Shown piece by piece: positions 35,786 through 44,339 of a stretch of DNA of 64,000 nucleotides. The position numbers and the translations under genes are program-made. This stretch comes from Minwuia sp048007105 (GTDB lineage Bacteria; Pseudomonadota; Alphaproteobacteria; Minwuiales; Minwuiaceae): contig NZ_CP180352.1 of assembly GCF_048007105.1 (NCBI RefSeq), positions 2,170,001 to 2,234,000 on the forward strand, in the 5' to 3' direction. A model generated the notes under the pieces. The model was not told where the DNA came from, made no database searches, and worked only from the letters and a program-made list of their open reading frames with translations. The stretch's first letter is position 1, and the number at the start of each line of letters is the position of its first letter.

Positions 35786-36189
35786 CGGCCGGCCTCCCTG
35801 TAGGCGAACACCCGGGGCGGACCGGCGCGCAGGCCGGCGAACGCCGCCATGTGTTCCCGGAACATCCGGAAGGCGGGATAGCGCCGATGGGTCACACCGT
35901 CGAGCAGATATCCGTCGGCGCCGGGCAACAGATCGGCAGCTTCCCCATTGCGGTGAAGTTCCAGCAGCCAGATCTCGCCCAGACAGCCGATGGCGGCATA
36001 ACGCCCGGCGACATAGGGACCCCGGTCGCTGAAGCTGTGCGTCTCGACCCGGCGAGCGATCGCCGGGTCCAGAACGGCGGCACCGGAGCCGCGCGCAGGC
36101 ATGGCAGGCGCGGCCTTGCCTGCGATCCCCGCCGCACCGAGCAGAAGCGCCAGGGCAATCGCGATCTCAGGCAGGTTGCGGGCGCGCAT
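35752..36189 (-). CDS. Small exosortase-linked protein of unknown family
   Basis: The 145-residue protein has one N-terminal hydrophobic segment (EIAIALALLLGAAGIAGKA). A periplasmic part of about 110 residues follows with two Cys (AIGCLGEIWLLEL, AGRCGLAER). Its start lies within the exosortase gene (23-nt overlap). Its end overlaps the DUF4091 reading frame. The position right after an exosortase is like that of EpsI-type companions, but I see no DUF3485 motif. Probably a dedicated partner of this exosortase; function unknown. Confidence 0.7.
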   Translation of the reverse strand: MRARNLPEIAIALALLLGAAGIAGKAAPAMPARGSGAAVLDPAIARRVETHSFSDRGPYVAGRYAAIGCLGEIWLLELHRNGEAADLLPGADGYLLDGVTHRRYPAFRMFREHMAAFAGLRAGPPRVFAYREAGRCGLAERVQAG

Positions 36190-36961
36190 GGGGCGTCTCC
36201 AGCGAAGTCCAGGTGACGGCGGCGGTCAGCACCGCCGTGAACAGGCTGATGGCCGTCGCGCCGCCGCCGTCGTGAAGCCAGGCATAGCTGGCGGGCGAGA
36301 CAGACATGGCCGCCAGGCGAACGACGTTCAGAGCCACGATGAGGCTGCCGAGAAAGATGGCGTGCCCCGCCCCGGCACGGACACCCATGCCCCGCGTCAC
36401 CGCGAACCAGAACAGCAGCGCCATCGACAGGTTGTTCACCGAACTGCATCCGGTCATCACGAACAGGCTGTGGCCGTTGCCGGTGACGATGATGTTGGCG
36501 CGCACCGCCTCGACGGGCAGGAACAGGGATGCCAGCCAGCCAGCCAGCAGCGCATCGGCGCGAAGCAGGGATTCGGCGAACAGGGTCGTGAGCAGCCAGG
36601 TGACCGGTTCGCGCAGGCTCACAGCCAACAGGACGGCCATGCCGGCCGGGACGACACCGTTGCGCCGCCATTCTGTTGCCGCCAGCCAGCCAAACGCCGC
36701 CGCGCCGGCGATCCAGGCGATGCGGGCGGAAGGCAGCAGACAGGCCGCGGCGACCGCCACGGCCAGGACCAGATCGGAAGGCGCCGGCGGGACATCCCGC
36801 CCCTCCCGCCACAGCCGCCACATGCCGAGCGCGAGCGCCAGCCAGACCACGGGATCGACGGCGAAGAGGCCGGCTTGGGTCACAGGACCCGCCACGGCAT
36901 TGCCGGCGACCACCGCCGCGGCAGCCATGTGCACTGCACCTTTCGAGATCGCGTAACTCAT
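36167..36961 (-). CDS. Exosortase/archaeosortase family transpeptidase
   Basis: The 264-residue protein has about seven or eight transmembrane segments. It carries the exosortase triad in order: Cys172 in VMTGCSSVNNLS, Arg215 in the NxxR motif ALNVVRLAAM, and His230 in SYAWLHDGGG. Exosortases cleave C-terminal sorting tails (PEP-CTERM and variants) and are linked to exopolysaccharide loci. The likely client is the protein at 46897 in the same island. The gene starts 1 nt after the glycosyltransferase stop and continues into the small companion gene. It is shorter than EpsH/XrtA proteins, which often carry an extra domain. Confidence 0.88.
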   Translation of the reverse strand: MSYAISKGAVHMAAAAVVAGNAVAGPVTQAGLFAVDPVVWLALALGMWRLWREGRDVPPAPSDLVLAVAVAAACLLPSARIAWIAGAAAFGWLAATEWRRNGVVPAGMAVLLAVSLREPVTWLLTTLFAESLLRADALLAGWLASLFLPVEAVRANIIVTGNGHSLFVMTGCSSVNNLSMALLFWFAVTRGMGVRAGAGHAIFLGSLIVALNVVRLAAMSVSPASYAWLHDGGGATAISLFTAVLTAAVTWTSLETPHARPQPA

Positions 36962-36962
36962 T

Positions 36963-37976
36963 TCAGAGTTCCCGCCCCAGTGCTCTGGCGTAGACCTCGA
37001 GCACTTTCGTTAACTGGGCTTCGGCGGAAAAGCACCGCCGGATCGTCTCCCGGGCCGCCTGCGACATCGCCCGGCGTTCGGCATCGGTCGAGGACGCCCG
37101 GGCGAAGACAGTCCGGGCGAGCGCGTCCATGTCGCCGGGCCGTGCGAGATATCCGTCGACGCCGTCACCAATCAGGTCCGGCAGACCGCCGACCCCGAAG
37201 GCGGCGACCGGAACGCCATGCGCCATCGCCTCCAGCGCCGCCATCGGCAGGCCTTCCTGCCGGGACGGCATCACCAGCAACGACAGGCACCGCCAGTGCC
37301 GGTCCATGCCGGGCACGCTGCCGGCCATGGTCAGGTTGACCGGCAGACCGCGAGAGAGCTCGTCCTGCATGGGACCGCCGCCGAACATGACGAAATCGAT
37401 GTCGGGCAGCCGCCGCGCCAGTTCGACGAAAAGGTCCGGCCCCTTCTCGTGGCTCAACCGGCCGACGAAGCCGACGCAGCGGCCCTGCGGCCTGCAGTCC
37501 GGCGGCGGGACATCGACGAAGTTGTCGATGACGGTCGGCGTGCCCGGCAGCTGCCCGGCAATCTCCCGCGACACCGCGATGTTGTGCGACATCCGGGCTG
37601 TAAGGCGGTCGGTGGCTGTGTAGAGCGCCAGCTTGCCCGAACCCCGATCGCCGTTGTGGAAGGTCGAGACCACGGGCCGGCAGTGCAGCGGCCGGGTCAT
37701 GCGGCCCAGGATGCCGGCCTTGTAGCCGTGCGTGTGAAGCAGCGAGATGCCGTTCCGCTTCAGCCAGGCCGGCAGGTTGCCGCCCTCGTGCGGGAGAACC
37801 CGAACATCCACGCCGTGCCCGGATGCGGCGGCGTCCATCGGATGCGGGCCGTGATCAGCGATCCTCAGCACCGTTGCGGCATGCCCTGCCGCGTTCAGCG
37901 CGCCGGCAAGGATCAGCACATGGGTCTCGATGCCGCCGATGTCCCGGCTGTCGAGCGCGAGCACGATTTTTTCCAT
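36963..37976 (-). CDS. Glycosyltransferase family 4
   Basis: The 337-residue GT-B enzyme has IGGIETHVLILAGAL at the N-terminus and CVGFVGRLSHEKGPDLFVELA at the domain junction. The EX7E-type donor site is RQEGLPMAALEAMAHGVPV. It transfers a sugar from a nucleotide donor, retaining configuration, at the cytoplasmic face. It heads an operon with the exosortase, its companion and DUF4091, preceded at 39 nt by a strong sigma-54-type element. Confidence 0.93.
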   Translation of the reverse strand: MEKIVLALDSRDIGGIETHVLILAGALNAAGHAATVLRIADHGPHPMDAAASGHGVDVRVLPHEGGNLPAWLKRNGISLLHTHGYKAGILGRMTRPLHCRPVVSTFHNGDRGSGKLALYTATDRLTARMSHNIAVSREIAGQLPGTPTVIDNFVDVPPPDCRPQGRCVGFVGRLSHEKGPDLFVELARRLPDIDFVMFGGGPMQDELSRGLPVNLTMAGSVPGMDRHWRCLSLLVMPSRQEGLPMAALEAMAHGVPVAAFGVGGLPDLIGDGVDGYLARPGDMDALARTVFARASSTDAERRAMSQAARETIRRCFSAEAQLTKVLEVYARALGREL

Positions 37977-38014
37977 GGGTCTTTTCCCCGCGAATGAGTG
38001 TCGGCGGACTCACC

Positions 38015-38029
38015 GCAACAGGAATGCCA
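38015..38029 (-). promoter_or_regulatory. Candidate sigma-54 promoter P2 (glycosyltransferase-exosortase operon)
   Basis: The minus strand reads TGGCATTCCTGTTGC, close to the consensus TGGCACG-N4-TTGC. It ends 39 nt before the start codon at 37976. It is divergent from P3, with the 38070-38084 palindrome between them. Confidence 0.7.
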
Positions 38030-38069
38030 GCACCGGCTCCCCGGTTTGCTGCCTCGACTGTCGCAAGGT

Positions 38070-38084
38070 GCTGCATTCCGCAGC
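38070..38084. promoter_or_regulatory. Palindrome GCTGC-N5-GCAGC between divergent promoters P2 and P3
   Basis: GCTGCATTCCGCAGC is a perfect 5-bp-arm palindrome. Its reverse complement differs by one base in the centre from the copies at 42208 and 46760. A related half-site, AATCCGCAGC, follows at 38105-38114. It is a candidate activator binding site shared by both divergent operons. Confidence 0.55.
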
Positions 38085-38196
38085 GGTCGGCCGCTGCACC
38101 CCGCCAATCCGCAGCAGGCAGCGAACGCCGGGCCGATTCATCGCCAACGGCCGGAACCAGCGGAAAACAGCGCTTCGGCATGGTCCGGAGCACGAC

Positions 38197-38211
38197 TGGC
38201 GGGCGGCTTGC
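38197..38211 (+). promoter_or_regulatory. Candidate sigma-54 promoter P3 (glycosyltransferase 2 operon)
   Basis: TGGCGGGCGGCTTGC has TGGC at -24 and TTGC at -12 with the correct 8-nt gap. It ends 37 nt before the ATG at 38248. Confidence 0.65.
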
Positions 38212-38247
38212 GCCAGAGGCCGCAGTGAACGTCCGAGGAGCAAGCCG

Positions 38248-39432
38248 ATGTTCGATACCATTCTCGAGAACGCGACCGCCGCAAGCATGGCGGCGGTTGT
38301 CTACCACCACGCGGTCTATCCGAAGCTGGCCGCCCGTCTGGGCCGCCGCAGCGAGGACGCCACGCAGCGTCCGCTGCTCCGGCGTCTGCCGGCGCTTTCG
38401 ATCATGATGCCCGCCTACAACGAGGCCGGCTGCATCGCGGCCAAGATCCACAACATCGCCGGACAGGATTATCCGGCAGGGCAGCTGCAGATCCTCATCG
38501 GATGCGACGGCTGCAGCGATGCCACCGCCGATCTGGCCCGCCGGGCCGCCGCCTGCCACCCCGGCCACGATATCCAGGTCATCGAGTTTCCCGAGAACCG
38601 CGGCAAGATCGCGATGCTGAACGACCTGATGGCGCGGGCCACCGGCGCGGTCACGGTGCTGACCGACGTCTCGGCCCTGCTGCCGGTCAACGGTCTCTCG
38701 CGGCTGGCGGCGCATTTCGGCGACGAACGCGTCGGCGCGGTCGGTGCGGGCTATCGCCCGGCGCTGGAGACCAATCCCGGCGAGAAGGCCTACTGGGACT
38801 ATCAGCGCCGCATCAAGGCCGGCGAGTCGGTGCTGGGCGGTCTGATCGGCGCGCATGGCGCCTGCTATGCCATCCAGACCGGCGCCTGGCGTCCGCTCAA
38901 GGCCGATACCGTCAATGACGACTTCATCGTGCCGATGGAGATCGCGCTGCAGGGCTGGCGCACGGTCTACGACCCTTCGATCGCCTGCATCGAGCTTGAT
39001 GCCGCGACCGACCAGGCCGATTTCCGCCGCCGCATTCGTATCGGGGAGGGCAACGCGCAGCAGCTCTGGCGCCTGTTGCCGAAGCTGCGTCTCGACCGCC
39101 CCGGACTCGCTTTCGCCTTCCTGTCAGGCAAGGGCCTGCGGGTGGCGATGCCGTTCCTGATGGCCTTCAGCCTCGCCGGAGCGGCGATGGCCGCCGCCGG
39201 CTCCGACCTGATGCTGATGGCTGCGTCCATGCAGGGCGCCGCCTATGGCGTCGCCGCGGCCGCGTGGATGGTTCCCGAACTGCGCCGGATCGGCACCGTC
39301 GAGGCGCTGCGTTACCTCGTCGCCGGCCATATCGCTTCCGCCATCGGCGCCATGCGCTTCGCGTTTGCCCGCCGCCGCGGCGCCTGGGGGCGTGTCGGTG
39401 GCGGAAACCGGAACCCGGGAGCCGCCGCATGA
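38248..39432 (+). CDS. Glycosyltransferase family 2 (membrane-associated)
   Basis: The 394-residue protein has the GT-A fold with LSIMMPAYNEAGCIAAKI, GCDGCSDATADLARR and VTVLTDVSALLPVNG (metal-binding acidic motif). QGWRTVYDPSIACIEL follows, then C-terminal hydrophobic segments. It is a processive-type or polyprenyl-phosphate-using GT2. GAGGAG lies 9 nt before the chosen ATG; the frame is open further upstream without a start signal. Its stop overlaps the next small gene (ATGA). Confidence 0.9.
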   Translation: MFDTILENATAASMAAVVYHHAVYPKLAARLGRRSEDATQRPLLRRLPALSIMMPAYNEAGCIAAKIHNIAGQDYPAGQLQILIGCDGCSDATADLARRAAACHPGHDIQVIEFPENRGKIAMLNDLMARATGAVTVLTDVSALLPVNGLSRLAAHFGDERVGAVGAGYRPALETNPGEKAYWDYQRRIKAGESVLGGLIGAHGACYAIQTGAWRPLKADTVNDDFIVPMEIALQGWRTVYDPSIACIELDAATDQADFRRRIRIGEGNAQQLWRLLPKLRLDRPGLAFAFLSGKGLRVAMPFLMAFSLAGAAMAAAGSDLMLMAASMQGAAYGVAAAAWMVPELRRIGTVEALRYLVAGHIASAIGAMRFAFARRRGAWGRVGGGNRNPGAAA

Positions 39433-39569
39433 CAACGCATTTCATTCTCGGCCGCGACGGCCGACGCCGCCCGCTCAAGGAGCTGATGGCTCAACTGGCC
39501 GGGCATCTCGCCACCGCGGACCAGATGGTCCGCATCGAACCAAAGCCGCTTCGTCAGGCCAGCAGTTGA
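39429..39569 (+). CDS. 46-residue conserved-looking small protein
   Basis: A 46-codon frame starts at the ATGA overlap with the GT2 stop and ends 13 nt before the sugar-transferase start, so it is placed exactly as an operon gene. The product MTTHFILGRDGRRRPLKELM... is soluble and basic, with a short helix in the middle (LKELMAQLAGHLATADQMV). No family is recognised. Translational coupling is the main support. Confidence 0.5.
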   Translation: MTTHFILGRDGRRRPLKELMAQLAGHLATADQMVRIEPKPLRQASS

Positions 39570-39582
39570 GAGGAGCCACGCC

Positions 39583-40222
39583 ATGACAGAGACACACATG
39601 GACCGCGCCACGCGCGTGGCCAAACGCAGCGTCGACATCGCCGGCGCCGTGACAGGCCTGATGCTGACCGCGCCGGTCATTCCCGTGATCGCGCTGGCTA
39701 TCAAGCTGGAGAGCCGCGGCCCCGTCTTCTTCCGCCAGCTGCGCGTCGGCCGGATGCTGGCCGACCGCACCGAGCTGTTCCGGATGATCAAGTTCCGCTC
39801 CATGCGCCAGGACGCCGAAGCCCGGAGCGGCGCGGTCTGGGCCAGCAAGCGCGACCCCCGCATTACCCGGGTCGGCAACGTCCTGCGCAAGACCCGGCTG
39901 GACGAGATCCCGCAGTTCATCAACGTGCTGCGCGGCGACATGTCCCTGATCGGCCCGCGCCCGGAGCGCCCTGAATTCTACAAGCGGCTGGAGACGGCGA
40001 TCCCGCACTACAGCGGCCAGCACCTTCGGCCTCCGCCCCGGCATCACCGGTCTGGCCCAGGTCAGCCAGGGCTACGACGAGACCATCGAGGACGTGCGTT
40101 CCAAGGTCATGTTCGACCACGCCTACGCCGTCCAGACCTTCCGTTTCAGCGACTGGTTGAGGAGCGATCTCCGGATCATCGGCCAGACGCTGTCCGTCAT
40201 GGCCCTGGGACGCGGCCGCTAG
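39583..40222 (+). pseudogene. Undecaprenyl-phosphate sugar-phosphate transferase (PssY/WcaJ type), single-base frameshift
   Basis: The first frame encodes one transmembrane helix (GAVTGLMLTAPVIPVIALAI) and the catalytic bacterial sugar transferase domain, with VFFRQLRVGR, FRMIKFRSM, RKTRLDEIPQFINVL and MSLIGPRPERPEF. After IPHYSG the frame is lost near 40019. In the next frame the family sequence resumes as FGLRPGITGLAQVSQGY and runs to MALGRGR with a stop at 40222. One extra base (A) in GGCCAGCACC explains it. Repaired, the protein would be 212 residues, a normal short initiating transferase. It would start repeat-unit assembly on undecaprenyl phosphate. The lesion may be a sequencing error. 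Confidence 0.85.
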
Positions 40223-40329
40223 CTCCTCACACCGGGGCGAGAGCCCCGGGCCGCGTCCCATTGCCCCGGCGGCGGGTCTCTTGGCCGGAGACCCGCCGCC
40301 ACCACTGATCTCATCGAGGAGCAGCGACC

Positions 40330-41055
40330 ATGATCTCGACCACCGCCAACTGGATCCGCCGCCGGGAAGACCCGATGGCCGATCGTCTCTATCGCCTGAT
40401 CAAACGTGTCCAGGTTCTGGACATGCCGGTCCTGCCGGGTCTGCACATGACGCTCTACCGGACGCACCGTCTGTTGACCGGTCTGGGCAGCGACCTGATC
40501 CGCCGGGTGTACTGGACGCCGATGTTCCGCGCCCGCTGCGGCGGCACCGGCCGCCGGCTGCACATCGCCGGGGGTGGCATGCCCTTTGTCAGCGGTCCGG
40601 TCCGGATCCAGCTCGGCGACGACTGCCGTCTCTCGTCGGCGATGACCATTTCCGGCCACGGCCGCTCGAAGGCAACGCCCGAGTTCATCTGCGGCGAGAA
40701 TGTCGGCATCGGCTGGCAGACTACTGTCGCCGTCGGCAGCTGCATCGTGTTCGAGGACAACGTCCGCATCGGCGGGCGCGCCTTCTTCGCCGGCTATCCG
40801 GGCCATCCCGTCAACGCCGCCGACCGCGCCGCAGGCCTGCCCGACACCGACGACCAGATCGGCGACATCGTGCTGCGCCGCGATGTCTGGATCGGCACCG
40901 GCTGCACTGTCAATGTGGGCGTCGAGATCGGCGCGGGCACCATCGTCGCCGCCGGCAGCGTGGTGACGAAGAGCCTGCCGGCCGGCGTGCTGGCCGGCGG
41001 CGTGCCCGCCCGCGTGATCCGCGCACTTAACCCCGAAGACAGGAGCCTCGGATGA
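40330..41055 (+). CDS. Hexapeptide acyltransferase (LbetaH, CatB/WcaF-like)
   Basis: The 241-residue protein has hexapeptide repeats (VRIQLGDDCRLSSAMTI, ICGENVGIGWQTTVAVG, DVWIGTGCTVNVGVEIGAGTIVAAGSVV cited in part). The typical ending LAGGVPARVIRAL and His in FAGYPGHPVN complete the WcaF/CatB pattern. It probably acetylates a sugar of the polysaccharide. GAGGAGCAG precedes the ATG. Its stop overlaps the next glycosyltransferase start (ATGA). Confidence 0.9.
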   Translation: MISTTANWIRRREDPMADRLYRLIKRVQVLDMPVLPGLHMTLYRTHRLLTGLGSDLIRRVYWTPMFRARCGGTGRRLHIAGGGMPFVSGPVRIQLGDDCRLSSAMTISGHGRSKATPEFICGENVGIGWQTTVAVGSCIVFEDNVRIGGRAFFAGYPGHPVNAADRAAGLPDTDDQIGDIVLRRDVWIGTGCTVNVGVEIGAGTIVAAGSVVTKSLPAGVLAGGVPARVIRALNPEDRSLG

Positions 41056-42235
41056 ACGCCCCCCTGATCGTGTTCGGCGAGGACTGGGGGGCGCACCCCT
41101 CCAGCACCCAGCACCTGATCCGCCGCATCGCCGCCGACCGCGATGTGCTCTGGGTCAACTCCATCGGCATGCGGCGGCCCCGGCTGAACCGCGCCGACGC
41201 CCGGCGCGCAGCAGCCAAGCTCACCGCCATGGCCCGCCGCGGCGGCGATGACGGAAGCCCGGCGCCCCTGGCGACGCCCGAACGGCTCAGGGTCGCCTCC
41301 GCGACCGCCGTGTCCTGGCCTGGCTCGTCCATCGCCCGGCGGCTGAACCGCGCGCTGATCCCGGGTTCCCTGAAGCCGCATCTGGCACGCCTTGGCGAGC
41401 GGCCGATTCTCTGGACCTCGTTGCCGACCGCGGTGGACGCCGTGGGTCAGTTCGGCGAGCAGGCCGTGGTCTACTACGCCGGTGACGATTTCGAAGGCCT
41501 GGAAGGCGTCGATCACGGACCCGTCGGCCGGATGGAACGCGAACTGGCTGCAAAGGCCGACCTGATCATCGCCGCCAGCGACGTCATCGCCGCCAAGTTT
41601 CCGGCGGAGAAGACTGTCGTGCTGACACATGGCTGCGATCTGGAGCTCTTTTCGACCCCGGCCTCGCGCGCCGACGATGTGCCCGGGGGCGCAAAGGTCG
41701 CCGGGTTCTACGGCAGCCTAGCCGACTGGCTGGACTACGAGATGCTGCAACGGGTGGCCAGCCTGCGTCCCGACTGGCAGTTCCAGTTCGTCGGCAATGT
41801 GCAGAGCCGCTCGCCCGATCTGGCAGCGCTGATGGCCCTGCCCAACACCCGTTTCCGCCCGGCGGTGCCGCATGCGGCGCTGCCGGGCTATGTCCAGCAC
41901 TGGACCGCGGCCATTCTGCCCTTCCGGGACACGCCGCAGATCCGCGCCTGCAACCCGCTGAAGCTCCGCGAATACCTGGCCACCGGCGGCCGGTCGTCGC
42001 GACGCCGTTCCCGGCGCTGAAACCGTACCGGCGCATGGTGCGGGTCGCGATGCGGGCGGAGACCTTCGCGCTCAGCCTGGATGCGGCCGCCAATGAATCC
42101 TCGGCAATGCCGGCTGTCCGGCGGCGCATCGTGGCCGGCGAAAGCTGGGACGACCGCGCCGCCGAAGTGGAGACGATGCTGCGGCGCCTGGAAGGCCGGG
42201 CCGCACCGCTGCGGATTGCAGCGGCCGCTGCGTGA
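41052..42235 (+). pseudogene. Glycosyltransferase (GT-B, GT4-like), single-base frameshift near the 3' end
   Basis: The first frame (322 codons) has LIVFGEDWGAHPSSTQHL, VVYYAGDDFEGLEG, KVAGFYGSLADWLDY, FVGNVQSRSPD and ILPFRDTPQIRACNPLKLREYLATG, typical of GT-B transferases that appear in exopolysaccharide loci. The conserved continuation RPVVATPFPALKPYRRMVRVA appears in another frame after a one-base loss near 41984-41990. It runs to a stop at 42235, which would give 394 residues. The gene is otherwise intact. The activator-like palindrome at 42208 lies inside its last codons. Confidence 0.82.
42208..42222. promoter_or_regulatory. Palindrome GCTGC-GGATT-GCAGC upstream of P4
   Basis: GCTGCGGATTGCAGC sits in a 7-bp-arm inverted repeat (CCGCTGC...GCAGCGG) 83 nt before P4. 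Twenty consecutive bases around it are identical to the copy at 46760. Confidence 0.6.
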
Positions 42236-42259
42236 GGCAGCAACCGCTCCAGAACGGCC

Positions 42260-42273
42260 TGAGATCGATCTCA
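42260..42273. promoter_or_regulatory. Perfect 14-bp palindrome between activator site and P4
   Basis: TGAGATCGATCTCA is a perfect palindrome about 32 nt upstream of P4. It may bind a second regulator; no counterpart was seen at the other promoters of the locus. Confidence 0.35.
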
Positions 42274-42304
42274 ATGTTTTCAATGAGTTGAACGGTCCAA
42301 AAGG

Positions 42305-42319
42305 CGGAACGGCGCTTGC
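42305..42319 (+). promoter_or_regulatory. Candidate sigma-54 promoter P4 (lipoprotein-Wzz-GT-Wzy operon)
   Basis: CGGAACGGCGCTTGC matches GG-N8-TTGC and keeps the ACG of the consensus. It ends 33 nt before the ATG at 42352. Confidence 0.65.
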
Positions 42320-42351
42320 GGGTACCCGGGCACGTGTTGAGGAGCACTGCC

Positions 42352-42849
42352 ATGAAACGAACCGTCATCCGCCTGATGGCCGTCATGACCCTGGGACTGG
42401 GCGCGACCGGCTGCATCGGCATCACCAAGGGAAATCCGCTCGCGCTGGTGCCGGCCTCGGAGCTCGCGTTGATCCGCAGTTCCGCCCCGGTCGAGAAGGA
42501 GGCCATATCGGTCGACGACCTGCTGGCCCAGGCCCGGGCGACGGGCAAGGACGCGGGGCCCGCCGCGGCCCCGGTTCCGATGCAGCTCGACCTCGCGTTC
42601 GAAGGCGAAGCCGTTGTGGCCGGGCCGGGTCACCTTGCATCGGTCGGCAGCTTCGTCGCCGCGGCGCCCGCCGGGAAGATCACCATCGCCTGCGGCTCCG
42701 GCCTGGACGCCGAGGGCCTGCGCGCGCACCGCCGGGCGCTGACCGTCCGCAAGCTGCTGGAGTTCGTCGGCGCCGCTGCCGAGATCCGGCGCGAACCGGG
42801 CCTCGCGCCCGGCACCATCCGTCTCATCCGCGGGGGCCGGCAGGCATGA
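42352..42849 (+). CDS. Lipoprotein of the exopolysaccharide operon (possible OmpA-like C-terminal fold)
   Basis: The 165-residue product has a lipoprotein signal with lipobox GATGC (Cys at about residue 21). The C-terminal half LAFEGEAVVAGPGHLASV...GLRAHRRALTVRKLLEFVG has the spacing of an OmpA-like peptidoglycan-binding domain (strand, helix, Arg-rich helix). The match is weak. GGAG precedes the ATG. The stop overlaps the Wzz start (ATGA). It may anchor the export complex to the envelope. Confidence 0.75.
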   Translation: MKRTVIRLMAVMTLGLGATGCIGITKGNPLALVPASELALIRSSAPVEKEAISVDDLLAQARATGKDAGPAAAPVPMQLDLAFEGEAVVAGPGHLASVGSFVAAAPAGKITIACGSGLDAEGLRAHRRALTVRKLLEFVGAAAEIRREPGLAPGTIRLIRGGRQA

Positions 42850-44339
42850 AGGACGAATGGCGCATACTGATCCGTCTCTGGATCCAGACCGCGTGGCGGC
42901 TGCGTTACCTGATCTGCGCACTGCTGATCCTGCTGCCCGTCATCGGCGGCGTCGCCAGCCAGCTGCGGTCGCGGACCTACGAGACGAAGATGTCGATCCT
43001 GATCCAGGAATCGGCGAAGCATAATCCCTTCCTGGAAGATCTCGCCGTCGAGACCCGGGTGAAGGACCGGCTGTCGGCGCTGAACGCATTGCTGCACAGC
43101 CGCCACATCCTGCTGGGCGTCGCCATCGACCTGGAATGGGTCAACGACGATACCGAAGCCGCGCAGCGCGAGCGCGTCGTGCGCCAGCTTTCGGAAGCGG
43201 TCTCGCTGCGGCTGGTCGGCGAGGAGCTGATCGAGCTCAACTACAAGCAGTCTTCTCCCACCGATATCGACAAGGTGCTGATGGCGATCGCCCGCCGCTT
43301 CATGGAGAAGGTGCTGGCGCCGGAACGCTCGTCGATCGCCGGATCGGTGAACTTCCTGGAAAAGCAGATCGCCGAGAGCCAGCAGGCACTGTCCAAGGCC
43401 GAATCGGCGCTGGGCGCCTTCCGTTCGGATAATGCCGACAGCCTGCCCGACCTGCATGCGGGCAACATGCGCCGCCTCGCCGATCTGCGGCAGGAACTGT
43501 CCCTTCGCGAGGTGGAACTGGAAGGCGCGAACGCCGCCTTCGCCGATCTCCGCCGCCGCGTCGCCGCCGCCAATCCTGTGGTGCTGAACATCGAGCACCG
43601 GATCGTGCAGGTGCGGACCGACCTGGCCGCCATGCGGGCGCGCTACACCGACAGCCATTCCGCCGTCCGCGCCGCCGAGCGCCAGCTCGCCCGGCTGACC
43701 GCCGAACGCGACGCCCTGGTCCAGGGCGCGCAGGAAATGGACATGCAGAAGATCGAGGAGGTCTGGGGCGCCGCCCTGCGCCAGACCGAGCCGGACAGCG
43801 GCCTGCAGCAGCTGCTGGTAAGCCAGGTCGAGGCGCTGCGCGCCGCCCAGGCCGGCCACGTCCAGATGCAGCGTCAGGTCGAGGTTCTGCGCGCCGAGGT
43901 CGAGCGCATGGAGATGCAGACCGCCGGCTTCGGCGAAGTGCAGCGCCAGCTCGACACGCTGGAGCGCGACGTGGCTGTCCAGCGCGACGTGCACGAGAAG
44001 CTGCTGAAGCGCGCCGGAATGGCCCGCGTCACCGGCGCACTCGGTCAGTTCGAGGCCCCGGAGCGGGTCAAGATCATCGACCTGCCGACCGTGCCGGGCG
44101 GACCCAACGGCCTGCCGGCCATGGCCTTCGTGATCGCCGGCCTGTTCGCCGCCATCGGCGCGGGCGCCGGCCTCGTCGCCCTTTCTGAGGTCCTCGACAG
44201 CTCGGTCCGCACCCGCGAGCAGGCCGCCCAGGCCGGTCCGCCGGTGGTCGCCGTGCTTCCCCGCATCTCTCCCGTCGAACTGGAAGTCCGGAACCTGATC
44301 CGGCTCCAGGGCCTCAGCCGCAAGGAGCTACTCTCATGA
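42846..44339 (+). CDS. Wzz/GumC-type polysaccharide co-polymerase without kinase domain
   Basis: The 497-residue protein has a transmembrane helix near the N-terminus (YLICALLILLPVIGGVAS) and a Wzz domain (YETKMSILIQESA). A long periplasmic coiled coil follows (about 170-400), then a second transmembrane helix (AMAFVIAGLFAAIGAGAG). No Walker motifs follow, so it is a PCP-2b-like chain-length regulator whose ATPase partner is separate. The CpsD-like protein at 30602 is the obvious candidate. It is coupled at both ends by ATGA overlaps. Confidence 0.9.
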   Translation: MKDEWRILIRLWIQTAWRLRYLICALLILLPVIGGVASQLRSRTYETKMSILIQESAKHNPFLEDLAVETRVKDRLSALNALLHSRHILLGVAIDLEWVNDDTEAAQRERVVRQLSEAVSLRLVGEELIELNYKQSSPTDIDKVLMAIARRFMEKVLAPERSSIAGSVNFLEKQIAESQQALSKAESALGAFRSDNADSLPDLHAGNMRRLADLRQELSLREVELEGANAAFADLRRRVAAANPVVLNIEHRIVQVRTDLAAMRARYTDSHSAVRAAERQLARLTAERDALVQGAQEMDMQKIEEVWGAALRQTEPDSGLQQLLVSQVEALRAAQAGHVQMQRQVEVLRAEVERMEMQTAGFGEVQRQLDTLERDVAVQRDVHEKLLKRAGMARVTGALGQFEAPERVKIIDLPTVPGGPNGLPAMAFVIAGLFAAIGAGAGLVALSEVLDSSVRTREQAAQAGPPVVAVLPRISPVELEVRNLIRLQGLSRKELLS

